Of a stretch of 64,000 bases of DNA, positions 19,549 through 31,548 are shown one piece after another; the first letter of the stretch is position 1; each line of letters starts with the position of its first letter. Position numbers and translations under genes: made by a program. The stretch comes from Marinobacter similis (GTDB taxonomy: Bacteria; Pseudomonadota; Gammaproteobacteria; Pseudomonadales; Oleiphilaceae), in contig NZ_CP007151.1 in NCBI RefSeq assembly GCF_000830985.1, positions 1,364,001 through 1,428,000 of the forward strand. The letters run 5' to 3'. The notes under the pieces were generated by a model. The model worked only from the letters and a program-made list of their open reading frames with translations. It had not been told where the DNA came from and searched no databases.

Positions 19549-20676
19549 ATGGCGTTAGTAAAACTCCAGACTCAGCACTTCCGGAACCTGTCCCCGACCC
19601 CGGTCAGTTTCTCGCCGTCCTTCAATTTGTTGTACGGTGAAAATGGCAGCGGCAAGACCAGTGTTCTGGAGGCAATTGGTTATCTGGGGCTGGGGCGGTC
19701 GTTTCGGGTCAGCCGGCATCAGGCGGTGGTCAGTCATGGCGAGCAACAGTTCACCGTCTTCGGTGGCCTGGATCGTGGCCTGGATGCGTCGAGGGAACCC
19801 GACGCCGCTGGCGTGGCCCATAGGCTCGGGATAGCTCGGGATGTCAGCCAGAAGGAAACCACCCTGCGGGTGGACGGAGAGGGTGTTCGCAGTTTGTCGT
19901 CGCTGGCCATGCACCTGCCGGTATCGGTGATCGACCCCGGCGTTTTTGACATTGTTGCTGGTGGCCCCGGTAAACGTCGGCAATTTCTCGATTGGGCAGT
20001 GTTCCACGTGGAACCTTCGTTCGCATCGACGTGGCAACAGTGTCAGAGAGTGACGTCACAGCGGAATCAAACGCTGAGAAATGGTAGACTAGACGAAGCC
20101 CTGCTACGGGTCTGGGACAGTCAGTACGCGGCCCTGAGTGACCGCATCAGCGCGGCCCGAAAAACCACGTTTGATCGGTTTAAGGTGGCGTTCCAGGCTC
20201 TGGTTCAGGAAGTCGATGTCGGATGGACTCAGGGTCTGAAACTTGAGTTCTATCCAGGCTGGGATAGCAGTCAATCATTGCTGGATATCCTGGCCAGTCA
20301 CCGGGAACAGGAACGCCGGATGGGGCATACCCTGTATGGTCCGAATCGTGCCGACATCCGGTTAAAATTTCAGGGCCGGCCGGTATCGGAAACCTTTTCC
20401 AGAGGCCAGCAGAAAACCCTTGTTATCTTGATGAAGATTGCCCAAGGCATGGTGTTGAGTGAACTGGGCAAGCAGGTGACGTTTTTGCTCGACGACATTA
20501 ACGCCGAGTTGGATGTGGGTCACCGGGCCATGCTGGCTCGAAAGCTACAGGCACTGCGTTGCCAGGTGTTCATCACGTCCATCGAACACCCGCAACCCGA
20601 AGCCCTGTGGCCCGATAATCAGGCACCGGAATACAGAATGTTCCACGTGGAACATGGCAAATTGACGGAAGAATAA
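19549..20676 (+). CDS. recF: DNA replication and repair protein RecF
   Basis: RecF is an SMC-like ATPase that loads RecA at gaps with RecO and RecR. The 375-residue protein has Walker A YGENGSGKTSVLEAI near residue 28, the signature FSRGQQKTLVILMK and Walker B FLLDDINAELD. Two parS-like palindromes are embedded in its coding sequence, each read as the peptide FHVE. It starts at ATG 19549 and is intact. A 117-bp gap separates it from the upstream kinase gene. Confidence 0.97.
   Translation: MALVKLQTQHFRNLSPTPVSFSPSFNLLYGENGSGKTSVLEAIGYLGLGRSFRVSRHQAVVSHGEQQFTVFGGLDRGLDASREPDAAGVAHRLGIARDVSQKETTLRVDGEGVRSLSSLAMHLPVSVIDPGVFDIVAGGPGKRRQFLDWAVFHVEPSFASTWQQCQRVTSQRNQTLRNGRLDEALLRVWDSQYAALSDRISAARKTTFDRFKVAFQALVQEVDVGWTQGLKLEFYPGWDSSQSLLDILASHREQERRMGHTLYGPNRADIRLKFQGRPVSETFSRGQQKTLVILMKIAQGMVLSELGKQVTFLLDDINAELDVGHRAMLARKLQALRCQVFITSIEHPQPEALWPDNQAPEYRMFHVEHGKLTEE
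20000..20015. other. parS: parS-like centromere site 1 (in recF)
   Basis: TGTTCCACGTGGAACC is a 16-bp near-perfect palindrome (one end base differs) matching the ParB-binding consensus known from Bacillus and Pseudomonas. It lies in the middle of recF, about 4.8 kb from oriC. Confidence 0.85.
20639..20654. other. parS: parS-like centromere site 2 (in recF)
   Basis: TGTTCCACGTGGAACA is a perfect 16-bp palindrome near the 3' end of recF, 623 bp from the end of the first site. It matches the parS consensus and is expected to nucleate ParB. Confidence 0.9.
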
Positions 20677-20751
20677 AGCCGGACCTGCCGGACTTACCAT
20701 CGCCCGAACGGCGAGTAGGCCGGTCACCGGTACACCCTTCAGGAGTCTCGA

Positions 20752-23165
<2,414 letters not shown>

Positions 23166-23184
23166 CGAAGGCCCGGCTCAGGGC

Positions 23185-23227
23185 AAAAAAAAGCGGCGCT
23201 GGATCTCTGATCCGCGCCGCTTTTTTT
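23185..23227. terminator. Bidirectional rho-independent terminator after gyrB
   Basis: A-tract, GCGGCGC stem with GGATC/GATCC inner stem, GCGCCGC and a seven-T tract lie between the convergent gyrB and the next gene. Confidence 0.9.
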
Positions 23228-23247
23228 ATGCCTGTTTCAGCATCCAG

Positions 23248-23997
23248 TTATTCCTGAGACATCGATTTTTTCTTTTCTTTTTCAGCTATATGCGGTGCCA
23301 TCACCTCTTCCAGGGTGTAGCCGGTCAGGCGCCGAATGGTGCGCCACAGGTAGTAGAAAATCAGCATCATCATGATCATCGAAGGAATGGCGATCATCGG
23401 ATAGCTGACCAGGGTCATCTTGCCGAGTTCTTCGTTGAAAGCTTCGGTGCCTGACGGGCTGGTGACAATCCAGCGCGCGATGACGTAGTTCATGATCGAG
23501 GAGAACAGGAAGGTACCAGCAAAGAAGTAGCTCGCTTTCAACAACCGTGCTTCGAACTCATCGACACTGCCCTTCTCCTCCAGCGACCGGTGAATCTTAT
23601 CCACATCCAGCACTTTCGGGTTGTACAGCAGAGTGCGCACCAGCGGGTATTTTGTCCGGGTGGAAATCAGCACCGCAAGCCCGATCACCGCGGGCACCGC
23701 CGCCTCTTTTATCGCCAGCCAGCCGGCGTCCAGTTCCAGCAGGCCAATACCGCCGGTGAGGCCGACACTGATCAGGCCCAGCACCGCGATGAAATTCTTC
23801 TTGTGATAGCGAATCAGTTCGAACAAGCCCCAGCCCAGCGGAAACGCCAGGCCAATGATTAAGGCATTGACCGGGCCCAGGTGCGCTTCGCCACTGAATT
23901 TCATCAGTATTACTGACGGGATAACGATGCTGACCAATAGGTCGACCCAGGGTCTGGGTTTGTGATCGGGGGTGGACGTGTTGCTTGGTGAGGTCAT
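23248..23997 (-). CDS. Multi-pass membrane protein, VC0807-like family
   Basis: The 249-residue protein has about six hydrophobic segments (for example VDLLVSIVIPSVILMKF, NALIIGLAFPLGWGLFEL, FIAVLGLISVGLTGGIGLL, PMIAIPSMIMMMLIFYYLW) and a cytoplasmic-looking central region KYPLVRTLLYNPKVLDVDKI. The layout resembles the VC0807 family of septation protein A-like membrane proteins, which has no established function. The C-terminus is charged (EKEKKKSMSQE). It is intact and convergent with gyrB. The family name is given from memory of its pattern and is tentative. Confidence 0.6.
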   Translation of the reverse strand: MTSPSNTSTPDHKPRPWVDLLVSIVIPSVILMKFSGEAHLGPVNALIIGLAFPLGWGLFELIRYHKKNFIAVLGLISVGLTGGIGLLELDAGWLAIKEAAVPAVIGLAVLISTRTKYPLVRTLLYNPKVLDVDKIHRSLEEKGSVDEFEARLLKASYFFAGTFLFSSIMNYVIARWIVTSPSGTEAFNEELGKMTLVSYPMIAIPSMIMMMLIFYYLWRTIRRLTGYTLEEVMAPHIAEKEKKKSMSQE

Positions 23998-24149
23998 AGA
24001 TCAGCCTGATGCAGGGACCGACAGCAGACCCAGGAATGGGTACTGCCGGATACAAAGTGTTCCGGCAGTATACGACGAATTTAGTGGCTTTCGAAGGCGT
24101 TAAAGCGCCATGTCGGGAGGGTAGGGATTGTGGACAGATCGGGCATAAA

Positions 24150-24187
24150 AAAACCGGACCCGGGTGCTAGGACCCGAGTCCGGTTTT
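24150..24187 (-). terminator. Rho-independent terminator downstream of gabT
   Basis: A 16-bp stem with one mismatch (AAAACCGGACCCGGGT / ACCCGAGTCCGGTTTT) and 6-base loop is followed on the minus strand by a T tract, 38 bp after the gabT stop. The A/T flanks on both sides mean it could also work for the other strand. Confidence 0.85.
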
Positions 24188-24225
24188 GGTTTTGCGTCGG
24201 CGTAATGCCTGTTTGGGCTTAGCCA

Positions 24226-25502
24226 TTAGGCGCCAACTTCCTTCAGGGCTTCTTCCACGATGTTCAGCCCTTCTTCCAGCACCTCGTCTTCGATGGTAAC
24301 CGGCATCAGGAAACGCAGGGTGTTGCCGTACATACCGCAGCTCAGCAGGATCAGACCCTTTTCCTTGGCCTTCTTGGTCACTGCAGCCGCCAGTTCCGGC
24401 TTGGGCACTCGGCTGTCTTTGCTTTCGACCAGCTCAAAGGCTGCCATGGGGCCGAGATTGCGGACGTTATCCACATGGGCAAACTGCTCCTGCCACTGGC
24501 TGAAGCGCTGCTTCAGTTTATCGCCCAGACGCTGGCCTTTGGCCAGGATGTCTTCTTCCTTGAATACATCGAACACAGCCAGGGCCGCGGCACAGGCTGT
24601 CGGGCTACCGGTGTAGGTGCCACCCAGGGAGTTGGGGCCGGAGGCGTCCATGTGCTTGTCGGTACCCACGATGGCGGAGATCGGCATACCATCGGCCATA
24701 CTCTTGGCCATGGTCATCATGTCGGGTTCAACGCCGCTGTGCTCAATGGCAAACATCTTGCCGGTCCGGCCAAAGCCACTCTGACTTCGTCGACGATCAT
24801 CAGGATGCCGTGCTCGTCGCAGATCTTGCGGATTTCCTTCAGGAAGCTGGTCGGCGCCGCGTAGAAACCGCCCTCACCCAGCACCGGCTCGATCACGATG
24901 GCCGCGGTGTCTTTGCCCGGGGAGTCCGCCTTCATGGTCATTTTCAGGCCACGCAGGGCTTCGTCTTCGCTGACGCCGTGATACGGCACCGGGTAAGGTG
25001 CACGGAAAACGGTACCCGGCATCGGGCCGAAATCGGTCTGGTAAGGCGCCGCCTTACCGTTCATGGCCATGGTGTAGAAAGTCCGGCCGTGGTAGCCGCC
25101 GTCGAAGCAGATGATGTTGCTGCGACCGGTAGCTGCGCGAGCTACCTTGATAGCGTTTTCCAGCGCCTCGGCACCGGAGTTGGCCAGCATTACCTTGGCA
25201 TGACCGCGGACCGGTACCACACCGCTGAGCTTTTCTGCCAGCTTGACGTAGCCCTCATAGGGCATAACGGTCTGGCAGGTGTGCATCAGCTTGTCGAGCT
25301 GGGCCTTGACCGCTTCCACCACCTTGGGGTGACGATGGCCAATGTTCAGAACACCGATGCCGCCGGCGAAATCGATCATGCGCTTGCCGTCCGCATCCCA
25401 GAGTTCCGCGTTGGTGGCGTGATCGGCAAACTGTTCGTTGGGACTTGCCGCGCCCGCTGCAACGTAGCGTTCTTTGAGTGCCTGCAATTCTTTATTGCTC
25501 AC
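24226..25502 (-). CDS. gabT: 4-aminobutyrate aminotransferase (class III, PLP), one frame break
   Basis: GabT transfers the amino group of GABA to 2-oxoglutarate, giving succinate semialdehyde. The class III motifs are present: NSGAEALENAIKVARAATG, GGYHGRTFYTMAMNGK, AAIVIEPVLGEGGF, and the PLP lysine in MMTMAKSMADGMPISA. The start is GTG at 25502 after GGGAG. The frame breaks near 24787 between IVDEV and QSGFGRTGKMFA; one missing base gives 425 residues, the family's length. No succinate semialdehyde dehydrogenase (gabD) lies next to it, so a related substrate such as 5-aminovalerate cannot be excluded. Confidence 0.88.
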
Positions 25503-25624
25503 TTTGTTTTCTCCCTGAGTTCAGGTTCGAAATGGTTCATCGATCAGTGTAAGGAGTACGAGCACGAACCACAAACCGACCATTGTGGGGTGCTGTGGCA
25601 AATGTCAGGGAAAACGCTTCGGGT

Positions 25625-27403
25625 TCAAGCCGGTTCGTCCCGAAACTGCAGCCGCGCCAGGCGCTGGTACAGCTCATTGCTCGCCATCAGTTGATCGTGA
25701 CTGCCCACCGCCAGCAACCGGCCCTGATCCAGCACCGCGATGCGATCGGCATCGCGCACGGTCGCCAGCCGGTGGGCAATTACCAGGGTGGTCCGGCCCC
25801 TTGTCAGCGCCGGCATGGCTTCCTGCACCAGGTGCTCACTTTCCGCGTCCAGGGCACTGGTGGCTTCATCTAATAGCAGAATGGGAGCATCCGCCAGCAG
25901 GGCCCGGGCAATGGCCAGTCTTTGTTTCTGGCCGCCGGACAATCCCAGTCCGGCATCGCCCAGCGGCGTGTTGTAGCCTTGCGGTAAGGCCTGAATGAAT
26001 TCGTCGGCGTGGGCCACCTGGGCGGCCCGGCGCACCTCGTCGTCACTGGCTTCGGGCCGGGCGTAACGGATGTTGTCGGTGACCGTGCCATGGAACAGTG
26101 CCGGGTTCTGCGGTACCAGAGCGAAACAGCGTCGTAACTCCGGTAGTGACCAGTTGGCGGTATCCACGCCATCTATCAGGATGCGGCCCTGCACTGGTTG
26201 ATAGAAGTGCAGCAGCAGATCGAACAGGGTGGATTTACCGGCGCCGGAGGGGCCTACCAGGGCCAGGGTTTCGCCCGCGTGAATTGCCAGTGTCAGCTCG
26301 TTCAGGGCGGGCGTCTCACCGCGGCCGGGATAATGGAAGGTCAATGATTCGATGCCGATGCTGCCCGTAATCTCGGCTGGACGATCCTGCGGCACCGGTC
26401 GGGCAAAGGCGGACTCGGTCTGCAGCAGTTCGAACAGTCGGGCTGCGGACCCGGCCGCCCGCTGCAGTTCGCCGATGACCTCGCTGATGGCGCCAGCCGC
26501 CACGCCCACCAGCAGGCTGTAGAACACGAACGCCGCCAGTTCACCCGGGGATATGCGCCCGTGGATCACGTCCAGACCGCCAATCCAGATAACGATGCCG
26601 ACTGCGCCCATCACCAGGGTAATTGCCAGTGTGGTAAGCCACGCGCGTTGGCGAATGCGGTCGCGGGCAATGGCGAAGGCTTTTTCCGAGACCTCGGCGA
26701 AATACCGCCGGTCGTGGGGCTGATGGTTGAAGGCCTGAACGGTTTTGATCTGGGTCAGGTTCTCACCCACGTAGCTGCCGACGTCGGCAACCCGGTCCTG
26801 ACTCAGGCGCGACAGTTGCCGGACCCGGCGGCCATAAAACAGGATGGGGGCAATCACCAGCGGAAAACCCAGCAGGATGATACTGGCGAGCTTGGCGTTG
26901 GTGACGAACAGCAGGATCAGACCACCCATCAGCATGAGGGCGTTGCGCAATGCGATGGAGACGGTGGAGCCAATCACCGACTGCAGCACCGTGGTGTCGG
27001 CGGTGAACCGGGACTGAATTTCCAGTGCCCGGTTCTGCTCAAAGAAGCCGGGGTGCAGGTCAATCAGGTGATTGAACACCCGTTTGCGGATGTCCGCCAC
27101 CACCCGCTCACCGATCCACGACACCAGGTAGAAGCGGGCAAAGGAGCCAATGGCCAGGCCCAACACCAACACGAAAAACAGGCCGATGGCGCGGGCCAGC
27201 ATGGCCGGCGACTCGGTCGCCAGGCCCTGGTCCACCAGGATACGAAGGCCCTGCCCCAGGCCCAGGGTAATGCCCGCGGTGAACACCAGCGCGATCAGGG
27301 CGCCGATTACCGCCTTGCGATAGGGACTGATGAATTCAATAACCAATTGCAGGGCGCGGCGATGACGGTTGTTGATGATTTGCCTCCAGAGTTTTGCGTA
27401 CAC
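25625..27403 (-). CDS. ABC exporter, fused permease-ATPase (MsbA-related)
   Basis: The 592-residue half-transporter has an N-terminal six-helix permease domain and a C-terminal ATPase with Walker [21 protein letters not shown], signature LSGGQKQRLAIARALL and Walker B ILLLDEATSALDAES, and switch histidine in LVIAHRLATV. It resembles the MsbA-related group of lipid or drug exporters, but its substrate cannot be assigned. The first possible start is GTG 27403; no ATG with a good ribosome site is visible, so the start is uncertain. It is divergent from a second exporter, with 91 bp between starts. Confidence 0.85.
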   Translation of the reverse strand: MYAKLWRQIINNRHRRALQLVIEFISPYRKAVIGALIALVFTAGITLGLGQGLRILVDQGLATESPAMLARAIGLFFVLVLGLAIGSFARFYLVSWIGERVVADIRKRVFNHLIDLHPGFFEQNRALEIQSRFTADTTVLQSVIGSTVSIALRNALMLMGGLILLFVTNAKLASIILLGFPLVIAPILFYGRRVRQLSRLSQDRVADVGSYVGENLTQIKTVQAFNHQPHDRRYFAEVSEKAFAIARDRIRQRAWLTTLAITLVMGAVGIVIWIGGLDVIHGRISPGELAAFVFYSLLVGVAAGAISEVIGELQRAAGSAARLFELLQTESAFARPVPQDRPAEITGSIGIESLTFHYPGRGETPALNELTLAIHAGETLALVGPSGAGKSTLFDLLLHFYQPVQGRILIDGVDTANWSLPELRRCFALVPQNPALFHGTVTDNIRYARPEASDDEVRRAAQVAHADEFIQALPQGYNTPLGDAGLGLSGGQKQRLAIARALLADAPILLLDEATSALDAESEHLVQEAMPALTRGRTTLVIAHRLATVRDADRIAVLDQGRLLAVGSHDQLMASNELYQRLARLQFRDEPA

Positions 27404-27494
27404 TCAGACACCGGGGTCGGTCGATACCATCCGGTCGGTTCCCTCATCATACGGCCGCGGCCGTCGCTTTGCCCTGTCCAACAAGGAACTTTCT

Positions 27495-29316
27495 GTGCGC
27501 GCCTACGCCGATCACGATTACCCTGCCCACCATAAACCGGACTGGAAGGTGATCGCCGGGCTCTGGCCTTATCTGGCCGAATTCCGTGGCCGGGTGGCGC
27601 TGGCGCTGGCGTTGCTGGTGCTGGCCAAACTGGCGACCGTGGCCACCCCGGTGGCACTCAAGTACATCGTCGACTACCTCGATCAGAATCGTGGCGGCGA
27701 GTTCCTGTTGTGGATCCCGGTGTTGCTGGTGCTGGCTTACGGGTCGCTGCGCTTTGGTGCCACCCTGTTTAGTGAGTTGCGTGATGCGGTCTTTGCCCGG
27801 GTGGCGGAACGGGCCATGCGCCGGGTGTCCTTACGGGTGTTCCGTCATCTGCACAACCGCGAACTGGCGTTTCACCTGGACCGCAAGACCGGCGGCCTGG
27901 CCCGGGATATCGAACGCGGCACCAACGGGATCAGTTTCCTGCTGCGCTTCACCCTGTTCAACATCGTCCCTACCCTGCTGGAAATTCTGATGGTGGCCGG
28001 CATCTTGTTGGTGGTGTTTAACGTCGGCTACGTACTCGCCATTCTGGTGGCCGTGGTGGTCTACGTGCTGTTTTCGATCCGGGTGACCGAGTGGCGGACC
28101 CGGTTTGTGCGCGAGGCCAATGCCCGGGACAACCAGTCCAATTCCCGGGCGGTGGACAGCCTGCTCAATTACGAGACCGTCAAATACTTCAACAACGAGG
28201 CCTTTGAGGCCGAGCTTTACGACCAGGATCTGCAAGACTGGGAGCAGGCCCGCCTGAAAAACCGGCTGTCACTGGCGGCGCTGAATGGCGGCCAGGCGCT
28301 GATCATCGGGGTGGCACTGATTGTGATCATGGCCATGGCGGTACGGGAGGTGGCCAGTGGCACCATTACCCTGGGCGACTTCACCATGATCAACGCCTAT
28401 CTGATCCAGCTGTTTATTCCCCTGAACGCCCTGGGCTTTGTGTATCGGGAAATCCGTCAGGCCTTGGTCAATGTCGAGCGCCTGTTCGGTCTGCTCGGAG
28501 ATGAGCCGGCCATCGAAGACGCGCCCGATGCCCGGCCGCTGACGATTACCAGCGGTGAGGTTGTCTTCGACCATGTCGAGTTTGCCTACCGCCCGGATCG
28601 GCCCATTCTGCAGGATGTGACGGTGAGGATTCCGGCCGGCCACACGGTGGCGGTGGTGGGTGCCAGCGGTGCCGGGAAGTCCACCTTGGCCCGGCTGTTT
28701 TTCCGGTTCTACGACGTCGATGCCGGTGCCATTTGCATTGATGGCCAGGACATCCGCTCAGTGACCCAGGACAGCCTGCGCTCGGCCATTGGCGTGGTGC
28801 CCCAGGATACCGTGCTGTTCAACGATACCCTGTATCGCAATCTGCCTACGGCCGGCCCGATGCTAGCGAGGCGGAAGTGCACGAGGCCGCGCGCCTGGCG
28901 CACCTGGAGGAGTTTATCCACAGCCTGCCGGACGGCTACGAGACCCGGGTTGGCGAGCGCGGGCTGAAGTTGTCGGGCGGTGAAAAACAACGGGTGGCGA
29001 TTGCCCGGGTGATCCTGAAGAATCCACCCCTCCTGATTCTCGATGAGCCACCTCGAGCCTGGATTCGCTCTCGGAACAGGCCATCGTGGGCGCCTTGAAT
29101 GAAGTCAGCCGGCAGCGCACCACCCTGGTGATTGCCCACCGCCTGTCCACCGTCCGGGATGCTGATATCATCCTGGTAATGGACGCCGGCCGGATCATCG
29201 AGCGTGGCCATCACCAGGAGCTGCTGGCCCGGAACGGTCGCTATGCCCAGCTGTGGCACCAGCAGCACCACAGCGCCGAGGCAGATACCGACGAGCCCGG
29301 GGCTAGCGCAGACTAA
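27495..29316 (+). CDS. ABC exporter of the Atm1/heavy-metal type, two frame breaks
   Basis: The protein is a half ABC exporter resembling mitochondrial Atm1 and bacterial homologues that export glutathione- or persulfide-containing compounds. Evidence includes [21 protein letters not shown] and [17 protein letters not shown] in the permease domain, Walker [21 protein letters not shown], signature [20 protein letters not shown] and [12 protein letters not shown]. The frame breaks near 28847 (before [12 protein letters not shown]) and near 29048 (inside the D-loop region, expected [14 protein letters not shown]); single lost bases restore about 607 residues. GTG 27495 follows AAGGAA. It overlaps the convergent recD end by 14 bp. 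Confidence 0.85.
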
Positions 29317-31548
29317 GCCGCTGGGCCAGCCCGGAGGCCCGGACCACCTGTTGCTGCACGCTGTCCTGGAATACCTCGCGTCGCCGGTGATCAGGCTGAA
29401 CCAGTTGCGGGCCCGGGTAATCCCGGTGTAGATCAGCTCCCGGGTCATCACCGGGCTGAGCCGGTCTGGCAACACCAGGCAAGTGTGCTTGAATTCCGAG
29501 CCCTGGGACTTGTGCACAGTCATGGCGTAGACGGTTTCCACCTGCTGCAGTCGGCTCGGGGAAATCCAGCGAATGGTGTCGGTGCCGTCGGACGCCGGGA
29601 ACGCGACCCGGGGTGTGGTCTTGGGCTGGCCCTGGTGGTCCCGGTCCCAGGGCACCTCCACCGTGATCCCGATATCCCCGTTCATCAGGCCGAGATTGTA
29701 ATCGTTGCCGGTGACCAGCACCGGACGGCCGCTGTACCAGGTCTTTCCGCCTTTGATGAGCCCATGGGCAAGCAAGTGTTGAGTCACCAGCTCGTTGATG
29801 CCTTCCACACCCCAGGGGCCCTTGCGTAAGGCGCACAGGATCTGAAAATCCGCGAACGATTTGAGCAAAGACCGCGCCAGCTGGTCCCACTGCTCCCGGC
29901 TGCTGTCTGCGGTTAAATTGGCGCCTTTGAGCAGTGTCAGGTAGTGCCGGTAGCCCACTGGCGGCGCCAGCAAGCCGTCCTTGCCGGGCCGGCCCTCGCC
30001 CCGATTCTGGAATGCCTCCGGGCTGCCGCTGATGGCGTGGTTGGCCACCAGCGCCAGGGTGCTGTCGCGATCCGGGTGGCGCCTGCCGCCGTTCAGCCAG
30101 ATCACATCGTTAAAGCTACCATCACGACAGGCCGCCAGAGTGCTGGCATCCAGCCGGTTGGTGTTGACCGCCTCGGCCAGTTGGCCAATGCCGCTGTGCT
30201 CGTCGAACCGGAAACTCTTGCGCAGCATGGCCACGGCCTGGTCCGGCTGCTGGCCGTCCGGGTCCTGCAGCTCGCTGGGTAAGGTGTGGCCGGTGACGGC
30301 GGTCAGCCAGTCGGCGGTGGCCGGGGTGTAGTGGGCAGCGGTCGCGCGCTGGCACAACTCGCCCAGCACCGCACCGGCATCCACCGACGCCAGCTGATCC
30401 TTGTCGCCCAGCAGAATCAGTTGCGCCGAGGCCGGCAGCGCCTCGAACACCGAGGCCATCAGATCAACATCAACCATGGAGGCCTCGTCGATCACCAGGA
30501 TATCCACCAGCAGCGGGTTGTCCCGGTTATGCCGGAACTGGCGAGTGTCGGGCCGGCTACCCAGCAGCCGGTGCAGGGTCGTGACCCGGGTTGGGATGTC
30601 ATCGAGGCTGACCTGACCGGGCAACTGTGCCAGCGGCAGTTCGCTGACTGCGCCGCCGATGGACTCGTTCAGCCGTGCTGCGGCCTTGCCGGTGGGGGCT
30701 GCCAAACGGATCCGGTACTTGCGGCCGTCGGCCCGGTCTGAGGTGGTTCCGGCCACCGCCTGCAATGCCGCCAACAGCTTCACCACCGTGGTGGTCTTGC
30801 CGGTGCCGGGGCCACCGGTAATGACCGCAAACCGGTTGCGGGCGGCCAGGGCACAGGCCAACTGCTGGTAATCGACCTCGCTCTGGTGGCCAAACAGGAT
30901 TCCCAGGGCCTGGCTCAAGGTAGTTGAGGCGTTACTGGTGGTATCGGCCAGGGGCGATGGCAACGCCAGGCGGCTTTGGATACCCTCGGCTATTCGCTGC
31001 TCGTAGCGCCAGAACCGGCGCAGGTATAAGCGGCTGTCGTTCACCACCAGTGGTGTAGTGAGTGAACCATTACTTACCGCACAGCTATCGTTAATAGTGA
31101 CCAGGCAATCGGCCAGGTTGAGTCTGGCCAGAATGTCCCGGGGCGATGGTGCGGTCTCGGTATCGGCTGTCGCCGCCACGGCGATGCTGTCCTCTGGCGG
31201 CAGTGCCAGGGTCGCTTCGGCGTCCTTCAGCAACTGGCTCAGATCGATACAGACATGGCCCCGGCCGACCTGGTGCGAGGTCAAAGCGGCCAGCAACAGC
31301 AGCAAGGGTGTCGGGGCTTCGCCCTGCTCTTCGCTGAGACTGCGGATCAGCCGGGCAAAGCCGACGTCCAGGGGCCGCAGCCAGTCCTGGTCTTGCCACT
31401 GCGCGAGCAGCGCATCCATGGTGTCCAGACAGGCAAACAGCTGTTGGCCATCGATCGCCGGGGCGGGTGCCGGATCCGGCATGCCAGTGTCGATGTCGCT
31501 GCCGAGATCGAGAGCGAACTGCTGATCGGAATGACGGGTCTTGCTCAT
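29303..31548 (-). CDS. recD: Exodeoxyribonuclease V alpha subunit RecD, one frame break
   Basis: RecD is the fast 5'-3' helicase of RecBCD. Walker [39 protein letters not shown] and motif [17 protein letters not shown] are present. Near 29379 the frame breaks after SLITGDA; the true end [20 protein letters not shown] is in the next frame, ending at 29303 (TAG). Without this correction the reading runs on antisense to the neighbouring ABC gene and falsely gives 870 residues. The restored length is 748. Its ATG overlaps the recB stop. Confidence 0.93.

Noticed and set aside
23597-24475. Isolated perfect DnaA boxes at 23597-23605 and 24467-24475 (also 28914-28922 and 49258-49266)
   Set aside because: Single boxes inside coding sequence, without clustering or AT-rich DNA; expected by chance or codon use. 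A titration role cannot be excluded but is not supported.
28936-31548. RecD extended to 870 residues
   Set aside because: The extra C-terminus is antisense to the ABC exporter; the natural RecD ending is in the next frame and stops at 29303.
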